64,000 nucleotides of DNA, from the NCBI GenBank assembly GCA_022419385.1, contig JAJUBI010000001.1:4712001-4776000 (forward strand). The letters are read 5' to 3'. Both the position numbers and the translations under genes were made by a program. The notes under the pieces were generated by a model. It was not told the DNA's origin and did no database searches. It worked only from the letters and a program-made list of their open reading frames with translations. Positions 34,477 through 45,887 of the stretch are shown in pieces (within the stretch, counting starts at the first letter, position 1; each line of letters opens with the position of its first letter). The DNA comes from Paraconiothyrium sp. Pb-2020. Lineage: Eukaryota; Ascomycota; Dothideomycetes; Pleosporales; Didymosphaeriaceae.

Positions 34477-35166
34477 TTAGAAGTAATTCCTCCAGTGAAC
34501 CGAATCTTGAAATCGAGTAGTTGCGCGTATGTTGGACAATGTGTGCGGTGTTGCGGCGTTGTCTATGGATGACGGCTCTGCACAAGTCTCGATAGCTTCG
34601 GCAGCTTCATTGCTCGCGAATCTCTCGCTTTGCGTGCCCTGAGGGTGCTCGTTCTGCGGAGAACGCATGAGATGCTGTACATGGTAGTCCGTCCGTGACT
34701 TCTCCTCGGACCAGATGTGAAGCTGCTGCCCGGATCGTAAAGGCAGACGCTTCCATTCGTCCTGCTTTTCTATCTTGGAGCGCTCGCGCAATGGTGAACC
34801 TGAGACGTCCACAAGCAGTTGATCCAAACCCGAATCATTGCTGTCTCTAATTCTGATGATCGTCAAGGCTGAAAACAGGGCTGCCTCGGTTTCGGCAAGT
34901 CTATCTTCCAGGCTGTTGATGTAAGCTGCAGGAATGCCTCTTTTGCCACCTTCGGTGTAGCGGCAAGCCAGAGATAGAGCTTGACATTGAGAGCAATGTG
35001 GACTACGCAATGTCAGCCTCAAATGGTGTCGAACGGTAGGATGTCGCGAACAGGTTCCGGTCACATTTGCATTTTTTGGCGCGGCAGTGCTCGCATGCTA
35101 TTGGATTGAGAGCCTGTATGTGTAGTTAGTAAAAGCCATGGGCATCGGAAGGCATGTATCTACCAT
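34477..35166 (-). CDS. Small Zn2Cys6 zinc-cluster protein (196 aa)
   Basis: Exons 35166-35164, 35113-35052 and 35002-34477. The first exon is just the start codon: ATG is followed directly by a GTAGAT donor, and the intron (50 nt) carries TACTAAC and ends CAG. The DNA-binding motif is CEHCRAKKCKCDRNLPHCSQ followed by CQALSLACRY, with all six zinc cysteines. A 49-nt intron lies inside the motif between the third and fourth cysteines' coding region. A basic linker and coiled-coil dimerisation helix follow (YINSLEDRLAETEAALFSAL). The protein ends VHWRNYF before a stop, as in some short zinc-cluster proteins I recall. No regulatory domain is present in this frame. It probably binds CGG-type sites as a dimer. 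Confidence 0.72.
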
Positions 35167-35596
35167 GTGCAGTCAGTGCTTGGGTGCAGTCGGCAGAGCA
35201 AAGTGGCTGGTGGATGTGTAAAGTTCCGCCCCACTGGTTAATGTAGATGCTAACCCTTGTTTGCCTAGTGCTCGAGTGACGACAGGCAACGTCACGTGCA
35301 AGTGACATCGTGTACAGGCAGTCTGCAAATACATTGGCGCTGATGCACGTTGCAACATCTGACTACGCGCCCCTTCTGCTGTGCTGCTGACCTCAAATAG
35401 TCATTCTTTACCTCGTTTACGTTCTGGATTATCCACGTTGGCCTGTCGACACCTCTTCGGGCTCAGCCAGCCCGCCCGCATACGCACCGAGCGAACGCTT
35501 CTCACCCCGAGACATCACCTAGCCACACCACGGCATCGACATAAGCTCTGGCTCGGTCGAGTACTTGGAGGCGGCAGCAGGCCCCCGTTTGACAGG
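35167..35596. promoter_or_regulatory. Divergent promoter between the zinc-cluster gene and the DDHD phospholipase
   Basis: 430 bases between two outward starts. The plus-strand frame is open upstream of 35597, but without domain content. Confidence 0.35.
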
Positions 35597-38500
35597 ATGT
35601 CGACCCCAGAGAAGCCTGGTTTCCTGTCAGTTGGGATAAATGCACTCTCGCCGTGGGGTTCGCGCAGTGGCACCCCCAAGCCGCCGAGTACGCCCAAGAC
35701 ACCCAAGAGGACAGAAGAAGAGAAGGAAAAAGGCCAGGAAAAGGAAAAGGCTGCCGCTGATGGCGTGGGCGCGCAACGCGGTGGGGACCATATGGTGAAT
35801 AGGCGGCACAGGCTCAGCCTCAAGAGATACCCACAGGACTGTCCGCCGCTGGTCGTCAGATGGTTCCATGCTGTAGACGTATGTCGCCGTTCATAAAGTT
35901 GAAAGCAGCCTATATCTGATACTACGCCAGGTCCCAAAGCGCAAACCTTTTGCCTCCAACGCAGTCGTACCTGAGAAACCCGTGCCACGGCCCAAGAAAT
36001 GGATCCCCTTTTCGTTCGACGACTCGCGATCGATCGAAAATGCCTTCCAGAAGACTGCAGCCGAGGCTGAGGCCGTCGAGACTCGCCGAGGCATACTCAG
36101 TCCACCCGGAGCGGAGCAGGCTAGTTTGAGCAAGGTGCCAGAGACGAGTACGAAAGTGCCCGTGAACGAGGACTATCTCTTCGATGTTGAGATCGAAACG
36201 CGCGAGCTATCTCCCGCATACTGGCTTGGGCCCGTCTACGATGTGAAGCGAGGCACATGGTTCACACCAGATGGCGAGCCTTGCGATGAGCACCTGGCGA
36301 CGCAGCTCGAGGAGGGCTACATCAAGGTCAGACCTTGGAAGTTCTCTAAATCAGTAGAAAAGCGCTCCAACTCTCAGCCACGCACACGCCCGATCTCATT
36401 AACTCTGAAGGTCGATGACGATTACAGGAAGGAGCTTGGAAGACTGAATCACCGTGACTCTACATCAAACCCTGTGACGCCGAGATCCTCCTTTGACAAC
36501 CTGAGAGCCCAAGTCGGCACAGAGTCCTCCCAATCTCAAGCGTCGGCCGACGGTTCAACGCCGCCAGATGATGGTTCGAGATCATACCGTCTGTTTGGCT
36601 CCCACATGAACTCCGTAGTTACCTACCAAGATGATGTAACTGCATACATACTCACGGATGACATGTGGTCACGCATGGGAAGCACCCTGTACCAGAGGTT
36701 CGCGGGCGCCGCACACTTCGCGGGCCAACGATACGTCCGCGGATATGATGACCCGGCGAAGAAGAAAGACGCTAAGGCATCCAAAGAGAGGATAACTAAG
36801 AAAGAGGCGGAGCGACCGGCCACCCCGTCCCTCGCGTATGGGTCTGATAGCAGCAGGCAACGTACCAGATCCGGATCTGAAACCGCTTCGGACATGGAAA
36901 GCGACGGCGAGGAATGTGGGCGGGAGTCATCCCCATCAGAAACCCGAAGGAAGAACCTTGAACGGCAGTTATCGTCACTTATCATATCCACTCAGTCGGA
37001 TAATTCGGAGCGGCAGGAAGAAGAAGTCCGAAAACGAGAAGAGAAGGAGATGCGAGAGGATTACAAAGATCAGAACAAGGGTGAACAGGGCCGAGAGATC
37101 GAACACTTGCTCCTTGTCACGCATGGCATCGGTCAGCGCTTGGGTATGCGTATGGAAAGTGTGAACTTCGTTCACGATGTCAATTCGCTGCGCAAGTCTA
37201 TGAAAGCTGTGTATTCAAATTCGCCAGATCTGCAAGCATTGAACTCTGATGTTGACAAAGAAACCAAAAACAGCCGCATTCAAGTCTTGCCAATATGTTG
37301 GCGACATTTACTCGATTTTCCTCAGCAAAGTCTGAAGCATAACCGCAAGGAGCATGACCTAGGCGACATTGAATTTGACGATCACGAATATCCGAACTTG
37401 GAAGATATCACTGTTGAAGGTGTACCGGCGGTACGCAATTTGTTGACTGATCTGGCACTTGACATTCTCCTTTATCAAAGTCCCGCATACAAAGGTCACA
37501 TTTCCCGGGTGGTCGTGAAGGAGTTGAACCGCATCTATCGACTGTTCAAGGAGCGCAACCCGTCCTTCAACGGCAAAATTAGTCTCGTTGGTCACTCTCT
37601 TGGCTCCGCCATCATGTTCGACATTCTCTGCCAACAGAAAGACCCCAGGTCGAAGCCTTGTATGTCATCCAAAGCACGCCGTGCTACCGAAGAAGGTGTT
37701 AAGTTGAATTTCGAAGTGGAGGACTTCTATGCGCTCGGCTCACCTATCGGATTGTTCCAAATGCTTAAGGGACGTACCATCGCTGCGCGGCGATCCGCAT
37801 CCTACGTCGCTCCGGAAACGCCAGCTAGTCCGCTTGATGATCCCTTCTCAGCTGAGTCTGAACATAATCCAGTCAACGACTTCATCATCTCTTCGCCTCT
37901 GTGCAAGCAGCTGTTCAATATTTTTCACCCTACAGATCCTATCAGCTACCGGCTCGAGCCTCTCATCTCGCCTGCGATGTCCTCCCTCAAGGCGCAGCCG
38001 TTGCCCTACACAAAGCGGGGCCTGTTTGGCGCGCCAGCTGCGCAAGGCTTGACCAATATAGGTCAAAGTTTAGGTCAAGGAGTGACAAATTTCTGGACGT
38101 CAGTCAGTACAGGCATAGCTAGTGGCTTGCTCAACCGCAGTCTAGGCATTACAGGCACAGATGCTTCGAAGATGAGCAACGACCTGCACGGCCAACGCAC
38201 ATCGCGCCCACTGTCCGTCGGCCCGAATCCTAGTACTGCGGGGAATTTCGTACCCAATGTCGAAGATCCAGCCCGGGCTCTCATGTTGGAGGAGCGAAAG
38301 CGCAGACTGGGCGAGGAGCCCATCGCTCCCGGTGACGATGGCGAGCATCCTCCCACCCTGATCGACTCAGAAATTGAGACACTGTATGCTGGGTTTCAGA
38401 AACGAAGGAAGAGCAGGGAGGATACCAACGAGAGTGCGGAGAAGGACCTCGAGTGGCAAGAGTTAGAGGAACGAAGTAGGAAGCTCAGAAAGGAGGAAGG

Positions 38501-38758
38501 CAAGGTGCGGGCCCTAAATACCAACGGCAGAGTCGATTATAGCATTCAAGAAGGCGTAAGTATTGCACTATCCTGCTATCCTCGCTTCTCATTTGTCATG
38601 ATACGTTTTCGCCATGCTGACTACGACAGGCATTTGATATTTCTTTGCTCGCTAGCATTGCTAGCCATCTTTCCTACTGGGCAGACGAAGATGTTTCCCA
38701 TTTCATGATATCCCAACTCTTGGCGAGACATCGCGTCTTCGCGACGGGTGACAAATAG
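35597..38758 (+). CDS. DDHD-domain phospholipase (phosphatidic-acid-preferring PLA1 family)
   Basis: Protein of 1011 aa, exons 35597-35878, 35931-38555 and 38630-38758. The lipase nucleophile motif GHSLG (VGHSLGSAIMFDIL) is near residue 648. It is preceded by LLVTHGIGQRLGMRMESVNF, the usual entry to the hydrolase fold, and followed by the DDHD region (FYALGSPIGLFQMLKGR, NIFHPTDPISYRLEPLI) that ends with the last exon (LSYWADEDVSHFMISQLL). An N-terminal WWE-like part (YWLGPVYDVKRGTWFTPDGE) matches the family. Such enzymes hydrolyse phosphatidic acid and related lipids at ER/Golgi/mitochondrial membranes. Introns are 52 and 74 nt. A charged linker with KEAERPATPS and serine clusters separates the domains. 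Confidence 0.9.
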
Positions 38759-39286
38759 ATCCTTCTAGTGTCGAGCAGTATGAATGTCCTCTTACTCTAT
38801 TGTGTTTCCCTCCTTTCTTCGCTAAATAGCTCTCTCGCCTCATTGTTTATTTCTCTCAGTGTTATACACCATCTGTACCCCGCACCGTCTGCAGTCTAGT
38901 TAGATTTTGCGCCTGCCGTGCGCTACCGTGCGTAGGCGATCATCTGGTGAATAGCGTCCCGAGGTCCCGCGTGTTCGCGTTCGCGTTCACACTCACACTC
39001 ACACTCACTCCATCTTCACCGGACTTCCTTTCCTGTTGCTGCCTGCTATTGTGACCCTGCCTTAGCGACTCGATCGGGGCTTGGCGTTTGCTTTGGCGCT
39101 CATAAGATATCGAGCTCGCTGTCTGTGAAGCTCTTTTCTCCTCAACCTCGTATACTTTCTCTACCTGCGACAGCTTCTACACGCACGGCCTTCTTCCTCT
39201 TCTTCCCCTTCTTCTTCCCCTTCTTCTTCCCCTTCTTCTTCCCCTTCTCGGCAGCTTTCGCAAGCATAACGTCCTCTTCCGCCACC
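38759..39286. other. Upstream region of the orphan gene with a 12-nt pyrimidine repeat
   Basis: 528 bases. CT-rich, with CACT and CGTT simple repeats near 38970-39010 and a tandem CTTCTTCCCCTT repeat just before the next start codon. It likely acts as promoter and leader. Confidence 0.45.
39198..39247. repeat. Tandem 12-nt pyrimidine repeat
   Basis: About four copies of CTTCTTCCCCTT in perfect phase, ending about 40 bases before the ATG at 39287. It lies in the presumed 5' leader or promoter. Confidence 0.8.
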
Positions 39287-41195
39287 ATGTCCGGCGTCTT
39301 CACTATTTTCGTCATGGCGATGACCGCGGTCGAGCAATTCTGCTTGGACGTCTTCGACCATATCAAGTTCGGTTTCTTCGCCCTAGCATTTGTCGTCGGC
39401 TTCACGATCTTGTTTTCAGTCGTTCATTCGGCCATCTCCGACATCACTGCAGTTCCAGCCCCGCTCCCCGAACCTTTGCTGCGTCGCGAACGTCGCGCAG
39501 CTGCTATAGCAGCCCGCCGTTGCTCGCTCTCTTCGCCATCTCCGGTGCCAATAACGGCCTTCGACATTGAGGTCATCACGAGATCCTACCCCCCTCGTCC
39601 AAGATTCGAATCTCACCCTTTGACCAAGATGTACCCGAGCACCATCGAGGACATCACCGCCAAAATGGCACTCCGCGGCCTTCGACCCGAGTACAACCAA
39701 GCCGGGAATTTGGTGGACTGGACACCTATGGTACCGATTGCCCCTCAAAGAGTGCGAAGTGCTTTGCTGGAATTGCCTGCCTCGCAGGAGGACAACACCC
39801 GTGTCCAGCACGGTGAGTCTGACATCCACGCATCGCTTGTCACCGCTGAGATGAGCGCACGCCCTGCTGCGTGCCGCCCTTCCACTCCCGTGGTCGCTGC
39901 TCCGGCAGATCTCGCAACAGACGCGTCTCTACGGGCGGATCCTGTCGAGCCTCTTCAGTGTCACAGCGCTGCCTCTGCAGTCGACGCTGGTCGTGCCCAC
40001 GCGCCGACTTCTACGGAAGAGTTGGTGAGTCAGGACGTTGAACCTCCCCAAGATGCCTGCGATGCTTCGGTGGCCAAGCCTAGCGGTGCTCACATGCCCG
40101 CATCTACGGATGGGATGGCCAGACCAACCGGTATTGTTCCAGTCGCCAACTTCGCGCCCTCCTGGGGAACATGGATGCCCTCTTCCGGTCCTGAAAACCT
40201 ACCCACGCGCCAGCGACATCCGCTGTTCACCTTTGGTTGGAAGCCCACCACCGGCGTGGAATACCACCTGCGCGAGCCGCACCCTCTCTTCGTCGCGGCC
40301 TTCGCGACACCAGCACCCGCTGCTCCTGCGCCTCCGCCTCGTCCTGGCCCATCGGTGTTCATCTCTCCGCCTTTTCCCGTGTCTCGTCCTGTTCCTTTGG
40401 CTGTCGCCCCTGTTGCTCCACCGATGGTCAAAACCATACCTACGCCCACGCCCGCGCCATTGCCCAGGCCGCCACGATTCTCGCTCTCTGCCAGCTTCTG
40501 CTTCCAGCGCTTCGGCGCCGACTTCGACAAACGCTGCAGCACAAGCTCCAGCTTCGATTACGCCTCCCCCTCCCGCTCCCATCGCCGCGTCATCAGCCCC
40601 TGTGCTCCAGTTCTCGCCTATCAATCTCCAGAACTGGATGTCTCCTTTGTCAGAGATCCTCAAGCTCGACGCGGCCAAATTAGGTTTGACTGAGGCAGAG
40701 CTGATGATGTGGGTAGTCCCAGACAGCTCCATCAAGGCCGCCAAGAAGCGCAACAAGGACTCCGAGAAGAGAGCACAGAGGGATCCCGTGGCCATGGCCG
40801 CGCGATACGTCATGATTGCGCGCAATCTCAAGCAATGCGGAGTCCTTCTCCGACTTCAGCTTCTTCAGCTTCGCCGTGCGCCGCAGGGTCCAATCCCTCC
40901 CCGTCGCTCTTTCGCCTTGCTCTTCGACGCAATGCACACTGCCGCCCAGCAGTTCGGCCAACTCAAAATGGCTGACGTTGACATTAACCAAGCTAACTTC
41001 TCCGCCTACAAGAATGCTGTCCGGTTCTTGTTGGACCATGTTCTGACGATGAACGAGTTTGAGGCTTGTCTGGTGCATCATCGGGGTTATGAGGAGGGGA
41101 AGAAGGATGCCGCACAGGTCGAGAGGGCCTGCCGGTTCGTTGGCGACGTTTTGGGCATTCAGAAGCCCATTCTGGCTCAGCTTGGGCTAGATTGA
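39287..41195 (+). CDS. Orphan membrane-anchored proline/alanine-rich protein, frame-shifted
   Basis: ATG at 39287 in a strong context (GCCACCATGT). The N-terminal half (frame stopping at 40693) has a transmembrane segment (FFALAFVVGFTILFSVVHSA) and a long proline/alanine-rich, probably disordered region. The C-terminal half lies in another frame, reading to 41195: NLQNWMSPLSEILKLDAAKL, LTEAELMMWVVPDSSIKAAK and NAVRFLLDHVLTMNEFEACL, a well-ordered helical domain. The change needs one base to be skipped near 40480-40490, inside a CT-rich stretch, where PPRFSL would run into PASASSASAP. No GT-AG intron of fitting length was found. It may be a sequencing indel, a pseudogene, or an unusual mechanism. 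Family unknown. Confidence 0.55.
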
Positions 41196-43736
41196 GGATG
41201 ATTGGATCTCGCTAGTGTTTTGTGCTTTATAGTCCGCGTGCTTGGTTTTCTTTTGCTTGTTCTGCATTTCGATGCTTTCTTGTTTGGTTTCCAGATACCA
41301 GTCTACCACACGATGACAGTGCGTTGGCACTCAGTGAATGCCCTTTGTAATTGCAATAGTGGTCCATAATTTGTTCCTCCGTGGTTTTATCAAAGAATTA
41401 TTCACGGTCTACATGTTCACTGTGTTACAATCCGTCTCGCACATGCGCTCATGTATGCTACAGTGTTACGTCAACTGTTGGGAACCTTGTGTTACCCAAG
41501 GTTGCGCCTTGGGATGAGCGTCGTAATATTCAAGCCTCTGCCCTAGTACTATATGCCCTGTAGCATATGATATAGTGCTTCGTCAACGGTTTGGTACCCT
41601 GTCCTACCATAAGATGAGCCACGCAGTACCCTGTTGGGCAATCCTGCTACAAGATGGACATGTGACATGCCACATACCCTTGATCAGATCTACGCATACC
41701 AACTCCCTCAACATCCAAACCTTGGAAGCCACACCTCCACCCACCGACCTCTTCTCCCTTCGCTCACCCTACCCCAGATCTAGCACAGAATGCCCAGCAT
41801 CAGCGCGATATCACTCACTTCCGCATAAGCCTGCTCGATTGCATGGGTTTGAAGCTCTGAGCTTTCTGCCCTATATCCCAGGTATATAACCACTATAGGT
41901 GCCAGTCGGACATGTCGCTCATAAGTAAAAAGTTCCATTCATCTATTTTGATGGCAGATCTTCTATAACTACGCTTATTGGCCGCTAGATGTGTCTAGCT
42001 CCGAAAATGAAACCCTTGTTGTGGATCCGACTATTGTATAGAGTTCTGCGCACAGAGTGGGCGTTCATCTGTCAGAATACTATAGCCACAGAGTCCTCAA
42101 GTTGAGGAACAGGATACGGGCTTTTCATTTAGAAGACTCAGAGACCGTGGCCTTGGTAGTTAAATATAATATCGCCTATAGTAAGGATATGGAAATAGCA
42201 GGAATGTAGTTGTTTGTCTCTGTCGCTTGGAGTGCGGAATGGTTCGTCTGAGATATCATAGCCAAGGCTGCTGGAGGGTAAAACAGACAACCTGGCTGAT
42301 AAATTACGACAGCCTTGTAAGCGTTCCCAGCGGTAATTGTCTTAAGCCTACTTTAGCTGACTCCGAAATCGCCGCGTTGTTTCGTGTGAAACGCCGCCTC
42401 GGAAAGCAGCTAAGATTTTCTAAAACTCCTTAAGGATAAGGCTCTTTGAAAATGGTAGATGGAGTTAAACGTCGCCTTAATGTAAGAACAAAGATCTGTT
42501 GGGCAATAAGGGAAGGGCAGATGGATAGAAATACTTAATTAGAAGAATTGCACATGTACAGTCAATGCTCTATATCGATGATGTTCTGTAGTCCGTTCGG
42601 TCGATGTAGTCATGTGCTATTGTGGTAGCGTTGGACAGGCACCTAGGCAGCGTTCCTCTTCTCTGTTACCACTTTTGAAAACCTTTGCCAGACCTAATGT
42701 TGATAAAGCAAGCGAAGTTGCTGCTGGTATGCCACTACATAGCTGCGTTCTATAAGCGACACTTGCAAATTAAGCTCTATCTGGGCGTGGTCATTCATGT
42801 TGGAGCTTCAGGTCAGACCAAAATCTCATCTACACTACTCACAAGCTGATCAGCAAAGCGTCATACCATAGGAGAGATCGACTGGATATTTGATACCAGA
42901 AAATCCCGCATACCGCTTCTCAAACTATAATACCAGAGGCTTATTCATGTTTTCCACAGCTTATCCAGTCAGGAGCCGTAGAAGAGAACCATACCGCCTA
43001 TAGAAAGATGCAGAGGTCAATTACTATCTAAGAGGCTCTATTAGCTGCGTAACGTTATTTAACAGGTTTCTAATTTCATGCCACCTTTACCAAGCTAGTT
43101 AACGAATCATATTCATACCAATAGTGATAATATTAGACCTTAATTAGCCGGGGATTTCCTCTATGGGTGGCACATAAATCTTGCAAGAGTGATAGCCGGA
43201 AAACTTATAGAAACGATAATAAGCCACGATTTGTGTGTTCTAGAGAACAAAGGTCATTCCGATGCCGGAAATTGTTGGAGATGGGGACGACACAGAAGAA
43301 GATGCCGGGAACCATGCAGGTCGAGTAAGTCAAGACACATAACAAATCATGAAGTGGCTGACGCTAGTAGGAGGGTCTCCGGGGACACACGGGGAGAGGG
43401 ATAGATGGCCCCTCCGAGCTAGTAGATAGCAGCGGTAGAGAAGATAGATGAACACCACGGCGCATTTAGGAAATCATATAACCTTTGTCAAGAAGAGGTA
43501 AGGGTGAGCAGTAGTGTCTTTCCAGAAGCCCCCAATTCCGGATCACGCACACATTACCCATTGAATCCCATTCACACTTCTGGCAGTCAGCCAGTTTTGC
43601 TTTCACATTTTCAGAAACCCTAAGCAAATGGAGGCACACTGTCATACATCCATGTGCCAGGCTACTAGTCGTAGTACCTTGCTCCAACTGATGGCGACAG
43701 CGCATTCTTCCGTGTCGCAGGATCGGCGAGTCCAAA
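41196..43736. other. 2.5-kb non-coding block, visibly AT-richer from about 41.9 kb
   Basis: No gene, tRNA or intact mobile element recognised. From about 41900 the sequence becomes AT-richer and rich in TATA/TTAA words, then returns to coding composition near 43740. It could be a decayed repeat, but I see no terminal repeats, target duplication or transposase remnant. Confidence 0.4.
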
Positions 43737-44141
43737 TTAAGGCATCGCAAGAGTGCGTCGCTTTTGCGCATGTTCGCGGTCATCACTCACCGCGATCATA
43801 GCTGCGCTGAGGCGGTCCACGCGCTCGATAACGGGCTTCGGGTCGTCACAGGTCTCCAACCATTCGAAATACTTATAGGCGCCGTAGATGAGACCACAGA
43901 CGCAGGCAATTGAGAAGGCGCCTACTAGCCACTCCCGCAGCGTGTTGAAGAGTTCCGGGTCCTTCATAACAGCGAGAGAGTAGAGAGCGAAGACGCCGCC
44001 GACGAGGAATTGGGCGCTGGTCTCGATCAATTTGCGCATGTTCCCACTCCACGTTTCAGGCCGATCAATGGCGGCGGCGTCGACTGCCCGTTCGGAGGGG
44101 CGATTGGCGAAAACGGTATGAGCATGGTGGTCGGTAGACAT
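43737..44141 (-). CDS. Small membrane protein of unknown function (134 aa)
   Basis: Single-exon gene. After a polar N-terminus there are two hydrophobic helices (FLVGGVFALYSLAVM and WLVGAFSIACVCGLIYGAYK) and a charged C-terminal tail. No signal peptide and no family recognised. It lies next to the ketopantoate reductase gene in the same orientation, with no overlap. Confidence 0.6.
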   Translation of the reverse strand: MSTDHHAHTVFANRPSERAVDAAAIDRPETWSGNMRKLIETSAQFLVGGVFALYSLAVMKDPELFNTLREWLVGAFSIACVCGLIYGAYKYFEWLETCDDPKPVIERVDRLSAAMIAVSDDREHAQKRRTLAMP

Positions 44142-44431
44142 GCTGCTGCTTCAACGTACAATATCAATATCAGCCATCGATATTGATTGTGAAAGGAGGT
44201 GGTGGAGGCAGTCCGTTTCAAGAAGAGAAACCTACGTTGGAGCACGGGTAGCGATGGTGAGGTATTGAGGGTGTGGTGTGAAGCCACGCGTGTGATACGG
44301 GCTAAATTATCGAACAGCCTGGCGTGAACAAATTCACGAGACAGCAGCGGACGCATTGCCATACTGCGTCATTCACAGTAGCTTCCGAATCCGGCCCGCG
44401 CTCACCTGTTCGATCTAGCACCCAACTCCTC

Positions 44432-45491
44432 TCACTTTGTAGCGCCAGCGCGTGGCATCTTAAGCTCTGCATCATGACCGCCCCCCATTCGTGCATCTAG
44501 CGACTTCATCAACAAGAATATCGTCTCAAGCTTTCCACACGCCACACCCTTTGCTCGTGCCATCCGGACGGCATTGCCAACGATGGCTTCGACTTCTGTC
44601 TTCCTACCCGCTTTCACATCTTGCAGCATACTCGGCTCGACCGGTGTCCCCATTGCGACCCTCTTCTTCGCTCTCTCCCATTGTGCCTCAACATCTTCTT
44701 TCGCGATGTCATAACCTTGTGCTAGCGCAATCTTCCGTGTCTCCAGCATGACATCAAGGACAAAGTCTGTCGCGCCTTCCGACGACCGCATGAATTGTAC
44801 GTCTGAGCTTTGCGTGAGTGCGCAAATCGGATTCCACGAGGCGTTGGGAAGAAGCTTGTACCATCGTTTACCCTGGACATCGTCGAACTGTTCAGCTGTC
44901 GCGCCGGCTTGTCGAAGTAGCGATGTGAACGTTCGCGCGTGCGAGTTTGCTGCGGCAGATGGATAGCTTCCTACTTGTAACCTCTCAACTTCCTGATGCG
45001 TTACCACGCCCGGCGGTCTCTGCACGGTCGCGCAGTAGGTTGCCACCGTAAGAATGGGGTTCTCTGGGAAGGCCGCGTGATACTCTTCTTCGATCCCAAT
45101 GCCGTTCTGCAAGAGGGCGATAACGGTGTGACCTGGTGTGACGACAGACTCGATGAGCTTGGGATAGATGCCGGGCATCACCTTACAGGTGAGGATGACG
45201 TAGTCGAAAGGTCGAGTCTCTTGAGTGGCGGCTTCTTCGCAGCTCCGCACAACGTTTGGCGCGACATGGAGGCCATCTCCGAATATCGTCGAGTTGATGG
45301 TGAAGCCTTTCTCCCTAACAACGTCATAATTGGATCGACAAACAGCTGTCGTCGAGGCGATCTTGGAGAGAAGATCTAGTCGCAGTAAGCAATCATCATC
45401 AATCCCATCTGTGCTTGGGCCGACTTTTACATAGATAGACAGCGCCGACACTACCAACACCGAAGAAGAGTACCTTGGACTTCTCCGCCAT
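44432..45491 (-). CDS. Ketopantoate reductase family protein (ApbA/PanE)
   Basis: NADPH-dependent 2-dehydropantoate 2-reductase-like enzyme of 334 aa, a family linked to pantothenate/CoA synthesis but with many side members in fungi. Exons 45491-45431 and 45375-44432, intron 55 nt. The dinucleotide motif is FFGVGSVGAVYLY at the N-terminus, completed across the intron. ILTCKVMPG and IALLQNGIGIEE are the family's substrate loop blocks. GKRWYKLLPNASWNPICALT contains the catalytic lysine and asparagine. The C-terminal helical domain includes PSMLQDVKAGRKTEVEAIVG. The start codon lies in exon 1, which is not visible in the long frame alone. Confidence 0.88.
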
Positions 45492-45887
45492 ATCGAGTCA
45501 ATATTATATCCTTGGTCTTTTATGCCACAACGGAGATGCGCGCGTTATGAAGACCGCCACATGCACTTTTCCCGGTCGTGTTTGCCGTTTCCGTAGGGAA
45601 CTACCCCGCCTTCAGTGGAGTACCTAGCCCATCACCTTGACCAAGGCACTCCACCTGGGCATGTCTTGAAAGTCCGGCTCAGCGACAGGTGGGACACTTC
45701 AACTCTGGAGGGAGAAAGGCCAGCGGAACCTAGGCAGGAAATGAGGGACCTCGGCTACGAGCCCCGCTCCCAGACGCTCCCAGACCATCGCTCAGCCATC
45801 CTCATCAGTTGCATTGAACTCAAGTTCCACAGTAATTACAAGTATTGTTTCGTATCAAAGCTGTGAACGCCACAGCCTTCTCCTGAC
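45492..45887. promoter_or_regulatory. Divergent promoter between the ketopantoate reductase and double-thioredoxin-fold genes
   Basis: 396 bases between outward start codons. No specific element assigned. Confidence 0.4.

Noticed and set aside
41196..43736. Intact transposon
   Set aside because: No terminal repeats, target duplication, or transposase/reverse transcriptase motifs could be seen.
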